NCBI GenBank assembly: GCA_033239525.1 | Contig: BSYO01000011.1 | Coordinates: 7,655,973 to 7,719,972, forward strand | Direction: 5' to 3' | DNA from: Nepenthes gracilis | Lineage: Eukaryota > Streptophyta > Magnoliopsida > Caryophyllales > Nepenthaceae | DNA: 64,000 nucleotides | Part shown: positions 36,784 to 49,317 of the stretch, piece by piece | Position numbering within the stretch: position 1 is the stretch's first letter | How the letters are laid out: each line of letters starts with the position of its first letter | Translations under genes and position numbers: made by a program | Notes under the pieces: generated by a model | The model's input: the letters and a program-made list of their open reading frames with translations, nothing else | What the model was told of the DNA's origin: nothing | The model's database searches: none

Positions 36784-37089
36784 GCCAGGAACTGAAGGCC
36801 AAGGAGGACTGGACTTACTTCAGATTGGCAAGGCAATCTGAGACCAAAGCTGCAGTTTGTTGCTTGTTATTGCAGGTCCTAAATGCGTTGCTTGCTCGTC
36901 CTGCTCGGACAACTAGTTTTATGCATGGAACTGGACACTCAGACTTTGCTTTGAATTCATGTTGTAATTGAGTATGAAAATCTTCTTCCTTTTGGAATCC
37001 TGTTCCTAGCGCACAGATTGCAAAGCAAGGCCAAAGGGAGTTGAGATTTCTGCCCGTTGAGCCCAGTGGTTCAGACAATTAGAATAGGT

Positions 37090-40000
37090 TTGTAATTCTG
37101 CCAGCGTGCGGATTCAGACTTGACGAGGGATGTAGGAATTGCTGTTTTCCGTGTTGTGGCATGCCTTGAGAATGACATGGTTATGGGTGAAAGCTCCTCC
37201 TTTACCTTGGCCGGCACTACTTATAGAGTATAGACTACGTGTCCTGCTCATTCGTGATTGATTCTGGACTAGGAAGGTGCTTGACTCTTATAGTAATCAC
37301 GCTGTTACATTGGGGATGGTGAAAGCTGACCCTATTTCTTCTTCGAGCCGCATACAGTTAATTAATTTGGTGAGCTCCTCTGTTAGATTCCTGGTAGTTT
37401 GATTAAATCTAATCCACCACACAACGTCACCTGGATGATCTTTCAATAGATAGGTAGGGCAGCTCTTCAATGGTAGAATTCACATCTCACTACCACGGTC
37501 ATCTGTAGGATGCAAACACATTATAACTTGAAATATTAATACTTACAACGCGGATGGTCTCTGTCGCCGACATCCTTCTTCTCGCATGTCTTGAAATCTT
37601 AGAGGTATTTCTTGAGATATCATTAAGGCTTCAATCTCCCTGTGCAGAATTCTGAAGTCTTCTATATATATTGTGTGCTCGGTACTGATGGTGATGGAAG
37701 TACTTAGATTGATCTCTTTTCAGATATGTTTTATTCTAGATCTGTATTAGAATATCGCTCAAGCTTGCTCTTAAAAAATAAATAAATAAAATAAATAAAT
37801 AAATAGTTGTTGCTCGGTACTGATGGTGATTTAAGTTTAGAATAGCATTCGTCAAAGGCTTAGTTTAATAAATGATCTTGGATATAACTTTTATAATTTT
37901 AGATATAAGTTTTTTTATTTTCTTTTAGATAAAATGTTTTTTTATTAGATTATGGATTAATTACAAGAATAATATTTTTCACCGAAAAAGCATAATATGA
38001 ATAAATTTATTCAGATAAATGAAAGATAATCATGATATGAATAATCAACGTATTATTAATATTACAAATTTAAAATGTATAACTGCTGTTAGCATAATAT
38101 GAATATGGGCAAAAAATAAATTTATTTTTAGGATATCATTTCCTAATTTCTATGCTGGTAATTCATGAAAAATTTAACCATACTTAAATAGTGAAAAGTA
38201 ACTGATACTTAGGATATGAGTCTAAAAATAAAAAAATATTAAAACTTTTAAGTATAAAAAATTTCAAATAAAATCTGCACTTCTTTAGATATTAAGTAAA
38301 TAACACTTAAGAAATAAGTACGATAAAAATTCAAGTCTCTAGCTATTGAAAATTTAATATATAAAATATCTAAATTATAAAAACTTTTTTCTTTTACAAT
38401 GTGGCAGCTAACAATGAGATACAGGGAAGCGAAAAAAGCACGAAGGGCAATAGGGTCTCAAGAATTGTCCCCCTTTCAAACACCAACAAGAATGGAATAA
38501 ATGGTCATAAGGGATCTGATCTTTCAGACATGTTAAATGAGTCCAATTGTTCTTGATATTGCATAATTCGGCTTGTTAGGGGCTAAGTCACACCCGGCCA
38601 ATAATAAACAGTGTTGGATCGTATATAGCAGGCCAAACACTTTAAACTATATCAAATTATATGGTACATGACTCGTGAGTCTTGTTAGCCTGTGATTTAA
38701 TTAGATAATACCTATATGATCCCTAAATTTTTTTTTCTTGAAAATGTTTTTCTAAATTGTCATGTGACTGCTTTAGGGAGGGGGGAGTTTTTATTTTTAA
38801 AAAATTAAATATTTAAATATGAAAAAAAAATCTATGTATAATTCCATCTTCCCACGCAACACACAAAAGACTTCTTTTCTATACTCTCTCCCTATTCTCT
38901 CTACTCTCTACTTTCACCCTGTATAATATAAAAAAATATTAGTATGATATTTATTAATATATTTATATTAATTTTATTAATTTTTATTTATAATTTATAT
39001 ATTAATATTATTATTTTATTATTTTATAAATTAATTATTAATTATAGAATATAATTTTTTTTTAAAATTTTGATAGTACATAAATATGAAAAAATTATTT
39101 TGATAATTTTATACTATTTACATCATATACATGTAGTAATAGTACTTTTGAAATATCAAACTTACAATTTAGTTATGGTTAAGATACCATCGCTACTCAT
39201 TCTAGTTCTAGCCACCCCATGTAAAACGATCCAAAAATATAAGATAACTTTTTGACATTAATTAACAGTTATAAATGAATCATTTGTAAAAATTATAAAA
39301 AAAATTATACGTGTAAAAAGTTTAAGAATACATGATACTAAAAAAGATACATTAAAAAATATAAGAGATAATAATTATTTTTAATTTAAACTAAACTAAC
39401 ATTTTTAGGTGGTATAGGATCAAAATTTTTTTAATACGACCAATAGCTAAATCAGGAGAGACTGATAAAATATATAGTTCAATTAGATAGCTATTTTTTT
39501 TTTTTTCTGATAGAAGGCTATAAGTATGAACGGTACTTGTGGAAGTGTTTATAACTAAAGTATATAAAAATGTTCGGACAAACTATTAAAGGTAAGGCTA
39601 TTCATTTTATTTTTTTCTATAATTTAAACAAAAATTTATTTTTAAATTAATACATGTAAACTCTAATATTTTTAACAATTAATATATGATTATTATAAAA
39701 TAATTTATCTTATATTTATATTATAAAACATTTAATTTTCAAAAATTAAAAATTAAAACTATAAAACAGAATTGTTGATTTTAAAATTTTTAGAAACCCA
39801 TATACTCCTTACATAATTTTTAAAATAATTAATATTATTATAAATAAATTTAAAATATTTAATAAGATTTTTCTATTACTTTTAATTAGTTTTTAAATAA
39901 TAATTCTACTTTTTTTTTTTATTAATTTCGCATAACATGTGTATGTCATATTACTAATTTTTATTTTATTGACATTTTACCATTTATTTCTCCTTGCATA

Positions 40001-40952
40001 GAGAAAATAAAAATATTATAATAAACATTTTTTTGGGAGTACTAATTCAAAATGTGGTGTAGACAAAATAAGTTGAGTAATAAGAAGACAAAAAGCGACT
40101 GTATGATAAGATAGAATTAGACGTATTGAATGTTGGATATTGCATATTCTTTTCATTTTATTTTAATTATTTTTTATAATGAAAATAATTTAATGGTCTA
40201 ATTGATTACAAATATTGATCAGAAAATGGTTAATATGATTACATATTTTTTTAAAAAATATTTTAATTTACTACTAAAAAATTTTTAAATATTCATTAAC
40301 CATTCAAAATCAACTGTTAAGCCAATTATTGGCAGTTAATGACATCATTGTCCTTTTTCGGGGCATCGTGATTTTTGTTGAATAATCTCAATAATAAAAG
40401 AAAATATATTATATAAAATTTAAATAAATAATTTTAGGTAAATATTAAAATTATTAAAATTTTTAAATTTAACAAATTCATTGATATTATACTCAGCTAT
40501 ATATTTTTAAGAAACAAATTTTAAAATATTCGAGAAATTATCTGGTGTTAGCTTACTTCATCAAAGTTATAAACTATCATGTGAATTTATGTTGGATGTA
40601 CATATATGTTAGAAAATTCTACAACATGGGGATGACTGATAGCATGAAAAAAGTCAATGCTCACTTCTATCATAATTTTCATACAATGTACTGCTTGAAT
40701 ATGTATATACCACAATTAATAACTAAACCGTCTATTCTAACAGTAGAAGCAAGCAGTAGTAGAGGTGGTCGACAATATTTGCTTTTATTGGTACAAACTC
40801 AACTTGGAATATAGCCAATTAGTAAAAATATAATATTGGTTAATTTTTTTTACTACTTACAGTCTAACCATATTTTCAACATTATAGGGAGTAATTTAGA
40901 GTTTTAAATTTTAGATTAGTAGAAGGCTATAACCACACATTTGTTGTACTTG
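37090..40952. other. AT-rich gene desert
   Basis: No coding frame is credible. An (AATA)n array occurs at 37,773-37,806. From 37,850 on the sequence is long A/T-rich DNA with no recognisable element boundary. Confidence 0.5.
37773..37806. repeat. (AAAT)n microsatellite
   Basis: About eight AAAT units with one shorter interruption. Confidence 0.85.
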
Positions 40953-41230
40953 TGTAACGTCCCCAGCGCATCCGCATGACGATATTGTCTGCTCTGGGCT
41001 TGGGGAACTTACGGCGTCCCAGGCCAACACGCAGCCCGCACGGTTTTGTTCCTGACAGACCGAATCCACCGCCCCCAAAACGCGTCGTCAAGGAGAAGGT
41101 ATCCACACCCTTATAATAAGGCATGCTTCGTTCACCTCCCCATCCGATGTGGGACTCTACAACTTGTGTCAATGATATTGGACCTCTTAGCTCTGTCAAT
41201 ATGTATGGTGTCATTGGAGTTAACTTTTAG
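40953..41230 (+). mobile_element. Short LTR/TRIM-like plant repeat
   Basis: It begins TGTAACGTCCCC and carries GATATTGTCTGCTCTGGGCT, CACGGTTTTGTTCCTGACAG, AACGCGTCGTCAAGGAGAAG and CCGATGTGGGACTCTACAA, a box order I recognise as a short repeat common in plant genomes. It is far more GC-rich than its flanks and has no coding capacity; the open frames at 40,927-41,252 are by-products. The right end is approximate. Confidence 0.5.
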
Positions 41231-41399
41231 TACCCTGGGGTCGAATAATTGACGAAAAAAGTAAGATGGTACCAAAAATCATAAGAATTGGATATATATA
41301 AAAGATCGCATTATAAATTTAACCATTTTTGGTAATATTGAAGAAAAGGGTTCTAGAAATAATGGTAGTTGAAATGCACATAATGCCTTGATACATCCT

Positions 41400-42156
41400 A
41401 GATCTGAGTTATTATATGGATTAGGAAGTTACTTGGCCTTTCTCAATATGTTGAAGTGAAGTAGATCCGATCTCCATTTATGATAATTTGAATCCTACAC
41501 ACTACAACAAATAAACGAGAGATCAAAGGATTAGTAAAAATTGTTTCAGCGCTCAAATTAAAAATCTTTCTCAAATAGATAGAAAGATATGATGATGTGA
41601 GAGATGTGCACGATGATACACGGGTGTAGGGATTGAGTTTGGTTCAAAGGATGTGCTCTTCGTGAAGTAGCTCTAAGTTAGTGGTGTGCTTGGCAAAGGG
41701 TGGCTTTGAGATGATGGTGCACTCAAGAGGGGGCAACTTTTAGGAGGTGTACTCGTGAATTGAGCGGTTTAAGAGAGGAAGGAGAAAGGGAGAGAGAGCT
41801 ATGAGAGGCTTCTCAAATACTTTTTTGGACAGAGAGTAGTTCTTCTGTAGGCTTGAAAAAGTACATGCCCCTTGCCCATGGGAGCAATGGGGTTTTTATA
41901 GCATTTGAGCCAACTCAGCTGTACTTGGGCGCCAAGGTTGGCTGATGGCTATCTGTGCAGATTCGATGAGTTCCTCCAAGGATTGCGGGTGTTGATTATG
42001 GTAGCCGTGACTAGTCGGGTGAATTCCTTCCTTCTTCGTGGCAATATTAGAGGCAATGTTTACAACAGTTGTAATTGGAATAGATCTGTTTGTAAGGATC
42101 AAGTTCCTAGGGTTTAACCTCTTAGCCTTAATGAGAAAATCGGTGAAGGTAGCATG
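41400..42156 (-). mobile_element. LTR remnant of the 30-bp-repeat family (minus orientation)
   Basis: 41,640-41,770 contains about four degenerate units (GAAGTAGCTCTAAGTTAG.., GGGTGGCTTTGAGATGAT..) matching, inverted, the units at 61.6 kb. CAAATTAAAAATCTTTCTCA at 41,555 matches the inverse of 61,975-62,005. This is the same LTR family as at 19.1, 24.8 and 61.0 kb. Ends are approximate. Confidence 0.5.
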
Positions 42157-42340
42157 TTGACCGGTAAAAATAGTTGACCGGTTAAGATGGCTAATTGGAC
42201 TAGAGTAGTTGACCGGAATAGATGGTTGACCAACTTAAAAGATGGTTGCCCGTATTAGAAAGTAGACCAGTTAAGAGAGTTGATTGGAATTAGAGTAGTT
42301 GGCCAAAATTCTAGTAGTTGACGGGAATTGGGGAGTTAAC
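42157..42340. repeat. GTTGACCGG-type degenerate tandem repeat
   Basis: About eight units of roughly 22 bp built on AGTTGACCGGAAT, decaying along the array. The inverse motif occurs at 23,788-23,950 in the related element, in the matching relative position. Confidence 0.6.
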
Positions 42341-42499
42341 CAGAATGACCACGAAACCGCAGCCTGCAAATGAACAGTAATGACCGAGGTCATTTGGAAA
42401 ATTAGATAGAGACTGAGAGCACATAGAGACCGAGGGCTCATAGAGAGATTGAGGACTCAGTAAGAAAGAGAGCGAGAGATAGTGAGACGATTAACAGAA

Positions 42500-44206
42500 C
42501 CAGTTCAGGCCCGTAACTTACTCCTACCTACTCCATTGATCTTCTAAAAAGGGGAATTGAGTGGGAAAAGAAAAGTACCAAAGTATGTGACCCACCCTCA
42601 CCTACTCTCACCTACCCCTTTGTCTACAAATATTGAATTTGGGGGGTTAGGGAACTGAGTTTTATAAAATCTAAGAGGAAGAGGCACAAGGGAGAAGAAG
42701 GCAGGAAGAATTTCAGGCCAGATTTGAGTAAGAAAATTTGTGGATCAGGCAAGTGTACTCTATGCATTGTCTTTGGCTGATATTAATTCTTGTTCGATTC
42801 TTTCGAGTATTATCGATCTAATACCCTTTTCCCTATGTTACTACAGATTAATATCATGATAAATGCTTTATCATGTTTTATAGAAATTCCATATTTCGGT
42901 GCAAGTATTATGTTTTATATGTTGATTTCGCCCCATGAATCACGTTTAAATATTGCTGGAATTTCCTCATTGTATTTGAATATGGTATTGTTGTAAATGG
43001 CAAAGTTTAAGCTACAGTACACGGATAAAGTTAACTTGCATATTTATTCAGATTGTTTGGAAAATATCAGTTTGCTTATTTGAAAAATTTCATGTGTCGG
43101 AAGTTAAGATGAAAGCTATAAGACCAAGGAAAAACGTTTGTATATGTGAACAATAAGAGAAACTCTGCAATTTGTTATTTGACATTTGTTATTTAATAGA
43201 TGCCATCATATGACAGGAATTTGTGTAGAGTTTTCGTCTGACTTGTTGTTAAGAAACTGGATGAAGGATATTGGAATGACATTCGAGGATTGCCTCTGGG
43301 CTACTAAAAAACTTTTGGTGGCATTTTTGGACCACGGTTCCGTATGCCGAGTTAGATGCATTTTCGCCCGCCTCTGGGAGTAAAATAAGATGATTGGCCT
43401 TAGATTGTATGGAGATTACACAATCCTTCCTTGAAGTTGTCCACTCCCATCGGTTCTTAAAGATGATTGAGTTTTCTGCAAGATTTTGAAGGAACAATAA
43501 CTAAGAATAAAATAAGTAACATTTGCACTTAAAGTGAACCGGTATTCATGAAAATGGCTACTCATCATGTTTTATGTTTATTTATGTAGCATGCTCCTAC
43601 CTTGTTTCTTTTGATTTCGTATTGAAATGTTAATTATGCATATCTTTGCTTATTATATCTTACTGAGTAATTGACTCATTCATTATTGTTTTCTTACCTT
43701 TAGACGACCAAGAGTTCATGTTGGATGAGAAAGAGTAGAGTCGCACGGACTGGTTAGGCTAAAAAGCCGATTTGGATTAATGTAGCGGTTTATGATCGAC
43801 CTTTAATATATTTTTGGTCATTTTGAGGACTTTTTGTACATCAATTCTATTGTGTAAATAAATGGATAATTATATGCTTCCGTTGAACTTTATGGTTTAA
43901 GTATTTTTTGTTCCTAGTGGCATTTCATACGTCAATGGTTTCTCCCTATAGCCGACCGATCTAGAAAAGGCTGACCTAAATTTAGGGCCGTTCAAGATGA
44001 GGCCGAACCGAAGAGCTTCGATTGGTTTGGATCTTATGTACGCTATTATTATTTAAATTATGCAAGATTATTTATTTTTGTCTCATTACTCATTTACATT
44101 ATGATATGGATGGACGAGTGCTGTAGCTCAATAAGAGCTATGGTCCGTCACATTTAGTATGAATATTGACAGAGGTCATTAGAGGATCATGGCCTGTTTC
44201 ATCGCA
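42500..44206 (+). mobile_element. 5' LTR of the older Ty3/gypsy element (left end uncertain)
   Basis: The right end is fixed: ..TTTCATCGCA at 44,206, two bases before a perfect initiator-Met primer-binding site. The left end is not defined because no second LTR is in the window. The GC-richer stretch 42,510-42,730 with CTACAAATATTG may be the LTR promoter. Small open frames at 42,790 and 43,186 lie inside and are not genes. Confidence 0.6.
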
Positions 44207-44208
44207 GG

Positions 44209-44220
44209 TGGTATCAGAGA
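44209..44220 (+). other. tRNA-iMet primer-binding site
   Basis: TGGTATCAGAGA matches the complement of the 3' end of initiator tRNA-Met, the primer used by most plant Ty3/gypsy and copia elements. It lies two bases after the LTR end. Confidence 0.85.
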
Positions 44221-44679
44221 AAAAGATACATTAGGGTTGATTCGAATTTTATGCAAAAACTTAGGATAGACTAAGATTAATCAAATGAATAGATGAAGAT
44301 ATAGGACAATTAAGTTAGACCAGTTAGACTTAGTTAGACTTAGTTATCCTGATCCATAGGCTAGCACTAAGTAGGACTAGGACGTTGTGTTTAGGAAGCG
44401 TCATGCCCTAGTTAATGCTCAATTCGAATTATAATCTGACCAAATTGCTCTTATTTCAGAAGTTAGAATACTACTTGATAGTATGACAAATAGAGGATGG
44501 AGGGCTACTTGTACTGGTAATTTTTAAGATCGAGAGGTAGAGTACTTGAATCTATTAAGGAGGATGATCGATGTTATGGAAGCTATGGGGCAACATAATT
44601 TTGCTCCAGTTCCAACTCAAACTCCCGTTAATCAGGGAACATCGACGTATGACCATTGTACTAATGAATGAGTCCCAGA

Positions 44680-45430
44680 ATTTTCGGGAGAACCGAATCC
44701 AGTGAAGGCAAATACATAGATCCAGTGACTTAAATAGGTGTTTGCAGTTATTTGATATCCAACCAAAGATAGTGTTTTGCTTGCTACTCATAAGTTGGAG
44801 GGAGAAGCCCATCATTGGGAGAAGCCCATCATTGGGAGAAAATACAGAAAAATGTATTTGAGATGCCAGAGAATGAAATTACTTGGGCTATATTTGAGAC
44901 AACCTTTATGGAAAAATATTTCCTTGCCAGTCTCTGTGGGCAAAAAGAAGATAAGTTTTTACGATTAAAATAGGGCAATCGTATGGTGGCTGAGTACGAT
45001 GCCAAGTTTTCGAAGTTGACCCGTTATACTCCGTATATGGTGGAGGAGGAAGACAGGAAGACGAGAAGGTTTTCTTAGGGCTTAAGGGATGATATTAGGA
45101 AAAATCTGTCGATGTTGAAACTGCTAACTTATAGGGAAGTGTTGGATAGAGTTATTATTTATGAGAAGGAATTTGAGATTAATGAGCTTTTTAAGAAAAG
45201 GATATCTAGCCTAAATAGTTCGGGAGTTAGCTCCAATGTGGGGTCAAGAAGACCATCGAAAAAGGCAAGGCAGTCGGAGGCAAGGAAGGAGTTTGGCAAT
45301 TAGTGCCTACCTCAAGGGTGTCAGCAAACCCGTGTCCTCATTGCGGGAAGCTGTATGGGGCAAGCCTTTTTTTAAGATGCGGGGAGTTTATTATAATTGT
45401 GGTCAGGTGAGGCACATGATAACGAATTGT
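44680..45430 (+). pseudogene. Ty3/gypsy gag with broken zinc knuckle
   Basis: Frames joined across stops give the retrotransposon gag domain (ATHKLEGEAHHW, then LMKLGNRMVAEYDAKF-like text around 44,960-45,010) and the basic region at 45,200-45,300. The knuckle at 45,389-45,430 reads Y-Y-N-C-G..H..C: the first Cys codon is TAT instead of TGT. The other three ligands are intact. Confidence 0.75.
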
Positions 45431-45529
45431 CCTCATCCGAAGCAAGCCCCAATGTCCAAACCAACTATTCTGGCTAAGGTGTTTGCAGTCTCTGCAAAGA
45501 AAGCAGAAGTTTCAACAGACACGGTGGAA

Positions 45530-45987
45530 GGTATTGTCTCTATTTGTGGCATCTCCTATCATGCGTTTTTTAATTCAGGATCTACTCATTTATTTGTTTT
45601 GCCTTATTTTGCATATCACTTTACATCATTTCCTAAGATTCTTGATTATTCTTTGATTGTCTGAACACCCATGCAGTCATCTGTGGTTATAGATATTATG
45701 TACCCATGGTATGTTATTGAGGTTAATGGATCTCAATTGCCAGCAAACTTAATCTTACTTGAGATGCGTGATTTTAATATAATCTATGCATGGATTGGTT
45801 GGCAAAATATCACGTAAACATTGATTGTTTTCGGAAGATGATAGATTTTGTAATCTCAGGAGGTGAGCCTTGTTATATTCAAGGAGTTCGGCGAAAGGAG
45901 GCATCTTGTTTTATTTCGACTATACAGGCCCGGAATTTGATGAGGAATAGGGTGCCAAACCTATCTGGTATATACTGGAGTAACTAA
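45530..45987 (+). pseudogene. Ty3/gypsy aspartic protease, catalytic Asp lost
   Basis: The flap and active-site region reads GISYHAFFNSGSTHLF; the usual core is DSGSTHSF. The catalytic Asp codon at 45,572-45,574 is AAT (Asn), a G-to-A change. Downstream MDWLAKYHVNIDC (from 45,790) is the conserved GMDWL segment closing this domain. Confidence 0.75.
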
Positions 45988-46906
45988 GGATCATGAAATA
46001 TCAGCTAAGGAGATACCTGTAATATGTGAGTTCGAGGATATATTTTTCGAAGAATTGTCTGGGTTGTTGCCATATCGGGAGATAGAGTTCAAAATTAAGC
46101 TTATGCCAGGATCGGTAACGATATCAATGACGCCCTATAAAATGGCGCCTACTGAATTGAAGGAGTTGAAGTAGCAATTGTAGGAATTGCTGGATAAGAG
46201 TTTCATTAAGTCGAGTGTGTCCCAATGGGGTGCGCCAATCTTGTTTGTAGGAAGAAAGATGAAACTTTGAGATTATATGTAGATTATCGGGAGTTAAATA
46301 AGATCACAATTAAGAATAAATATTCCTTACCAAGGATTGATGACCTCTTTGACCAGTTGTAGAGAGGCTGCATGTTTTCAAAGATTGACCTTCGATCTGG
46401 ATATCAACAACTCCGAATTAAATAGGAGGATATGGCGAAAACGGTATTCTAGACGAGATATGGCCACTATGTGTTCATAGTAATGCCGTTCGGTTTAACA
46501 AACGGTCTTGCCTCTTTTATGGATTTAATAAATTGAGTCTTTCAATCCTATTTGAATAAATTTATGATAATTTTTATTGATGATATGTTATTTATTCTAA
46601 GAGTTATGAAGAGCACGATGTGCATTTGAGAACCGTGCTCCAAACTCTTCGGGAGTATCAATTGTTTGCAAAGTGGAATAAGTGTGAGCTTTGGTTAGAA
46701 GAAGTGGGATTCTTAGGCGATATTATTTTTAAGGGTGGAATTTTGGTCGACCCGAAGAAGATTGAAGTTGTAGTGAATTAGAGCCGGCCGAAGTTAGTGA
46801 CTGAGGTTAGGAGTTTTCTGGGCATGGCCAGATATTATTGTAGATTCGTGAAAATTTTTTTTCAAATCGCTATGCCACTCACCCAATTGACGAAGGAGGC
46901 TAAATT

Positions 46907-46911
46907 TGAAT
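46907..46911. repeat. Target-site duplication (tgaat), left
   Basis: TGAAT immediately precedes the TG terminus of the inserted element; the same five bases follow its other end at 56,293-56,297. Confidence 0.9.
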
Positions 46912-49271
46912 TGTTATAAATCCAGACCAAACATGTCAGTCAAATAATTAAATATATTTCAATTATTATTCTTATAATTTCTAAACCTGGGTATGATCAC
47001 AAAATATACAAAAACTCTTTAAAATTTTATAATCCACACAGGACCTTATTAGATAATATAAGTGTGACATGCTCTATAAATGTCGTAAGGGGATAACTAA
47101 ATAAAGATAACTCATCCACATAAGAAATCGTCCCCATAAATTCTTAATATACAATACCATGGCCTACGCTTGGCCGACTCCAATACGCAAAACAATCCAA
47201 GCAAAATCTATTCATATCTGACACATGATCGGTAATATCAAAGTCAAAAAATATGACACTCACCAGAGGTGTACAGTGCTGCATCAAAACTCTTCCTACT
47301 ACTGCGATGAAGTCGAGCCTCTACTCTGAAAGGATAAAATAGAAGAAAGAGTTTAAAGCTCAATAAGTATTATCAATAAACAAATGAGTCCAAAGAATTA
47401 GAAGGAAGGTCATATAGATAAATCCAAATCGCCGATCAATAAATAAAAATTTTAAATCTAAAATCTAATGATAGTCTCGTACTCAAATTAAATATTCAAA
47501 TCCAAAATAAATATTCAAATTAGAAAATAGTCCTCGTCAGGACATACATATATATATATATATATAATAGAGGTAATTCAAATCAATTCTAATATGCCAA
47601 TGTCCGATCTAAGTCTAAATTGAAGGCCTGATCAGCTCATAATTTAGGGCAAAATCTAATAGTCGGATAATCCAATAGCATGTGTAGAAGTCAAAATAAT
47701 ATCGCGATAAATTTTTCAAAGGTTCGGATCAAAATATATAGTCAAATGATTTTTACAAGACATATCAAGCCAAATTGTAGGCAAAATCGGCAAATCTTAA
47801 ATCTAAATTTAAAAATCCAAGTCCAATACAAATCTATACAAAGATACAAAATCATACACCATATTTAAGTTTTGATTATTTAAAGACAAGTTTGAAAAAG
47901 GATTACACATAATCTCGATAATTTTAGGCCAAATCAAATGTAAATTAGGTTAGCATGAATGGCTACCAATATATTCTGTACCCATGAATAAGGTTGCTCA
48001 CTATTATTTGCTATCCGCTACTTTGGGTACAATTTTAAAGTTTGTCAGGTATATTAGGACGTTTGAATATATTCTAAGGCCAAATCAAATTATCTAAATG
48101 GGAATGGTCACTACTTCAAACTTTTTCTATCGTCGAAAAGGGATTTTCAAATAGCAAATGTCTCCCCGTCGGAAGTTGACTAGATTATCCAATATCTAAA
48201 TCTAAATGTTGCGATCACAACCCGATATGTGCATGTAAAAATGCACGGCCTATACAAATTTCGTGCACATTTTCATTACACATATTAATATAAATATACA
48301 CAATGTCTAATAAATTTTTCGGACTTTTAGAAAATAGTAAATCCCAAAAATTATAAAATCTATATCCAAAACCCCCAAAATCAGCCAATGAACTATAGAT
48401 ACATGTTCAGAATAAATAAAACGATTGTATACTAATACATACATGTTAGTAAAAAAATTTAAATGGTATCCAAAATATATTAGACATTAAATCATACCAA
48501 GAATAGGGGTTACAGATATTTACCTCAACTTTATACTCTACAAATCTGAAGAAATAATACTCCAAAGTACCGAATCATGCATCTTCTCCTTCACTACCAC
48601 ACAGCCAGTGACACACTCAAGCCCTCTCTATCTCTACACAATTCTGCTGGATAGCCACGGCTCAGCCACAGCCGCCGCCGGTCATCGGCGTGCCACCATC
48701 GGCCGCCACCGACCACCATTATGTCGCCTCCATACACCACTGCAGCGGTTGTTGCTGACAACACCGTCGGTCACTTTGACGGCTTCCTCACCGAGCACCA
48801 CCATCGACCCACTTCTAGCTGCCGATGACCACCCTCACTGCGCCGACTTCGCCGAACGCCGCTGTCGCTGACCTCCATTGCTTCCTTCTTCCTAACGCAG
48901 TGCCAGAAAATGGCGCCCGAAATTCTGCTTCTCTCTCCTCTTTTTTCTTTTCCTTTTTTTTTCTCTCTCTCTCCTACTTTGCCGTTTCTAGAACCAAGCC
49001 CCGATTCCCTTCTATTACTTTTATTTTATTATTATTTTTTTCTTATCCCAAACACGCCCCATCCCATCTTATCTTATCTCATCATCTTTTTTTTTAACCA
49101 AATAATATATATATATATATCGGATGCCCCTCGAACGCGCAATGAGCGCCAAGCTGCAAATTCTAAAATTCCTTCAAAATTCTACAATATTAAATTAATT
49201 TTTAAAACATTCAATTTATCAAAAATCTCAATAAGTACTAAAATATTTTCAATGAGGTTCGAGATATTACA
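46912..49271 (-). mobile_element. 3' LTR of nested Ty3/gypsy element (2,360 bp)
   Basis: It starts TGTTATAAATCC and ends ..GAGATATTACA on the plus strand (TGTAATATCTC.. on the minus strand, the element's sense strand). It aligns along its length with 53,919-56,292, mostly differing by transitions. The GC-rich patch around 48,650-48,900 and the frames in it are LTR sequence; the equivalent patch is at 55,660-55,900. Confidence 0.9.
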
Positions 49272-49284
49272 TTCTCCTCACCTT
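49272..49284 (-). other. Polypurine tract of the nested element
   Basis: Plus-strand TTCTCCTCACCTT is AAGGTGAGGAGAA on the minus strand, directly upstream of the 3' LTR, where plus-strand DNA synthesis is primed. Confidence 0.75.
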
Positions 49285-49317
49285 ATAAAAAATTTCGTCA
49301 TCAAAATTTCACGTCAA

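Larger units (their letters stand above)
44221..46911 (+). mobile_element. Older Ty3/gypsy element: gag, protease and RT, interrupted at 46,911
   Basis: Domains in order: gag (about 44,640-45,300), zinc knuckle (45,389-45,430), aspartic protease (about 45,530-45,900), RT (about 46,060-46,880). RT segments seen are RSGYQQLRIK, VMPFGLTN and FIDDML, then FLGMARYYCRF and TQLTKEAKFE. Several stops (many CAG/CAA to TAG/TAA) and at least two frameshifts make it nonfunctional. It is broken at 46,911 by a second element and resumes at 56,293 (WTKECE-SFQELNDR). After about 56,395 it no longer matches, so the RNase H, integrase and 3' LTR are missing. Confidence 0.85.

Noticed and set aside
37455..37520. 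Segment with GGTAGAATTC and CCACGGTC recalling a tRNA-Gly gene
   Set aside because: It lacks a T-loop GGTTCGAAT box and cannot form the acceptor stem.
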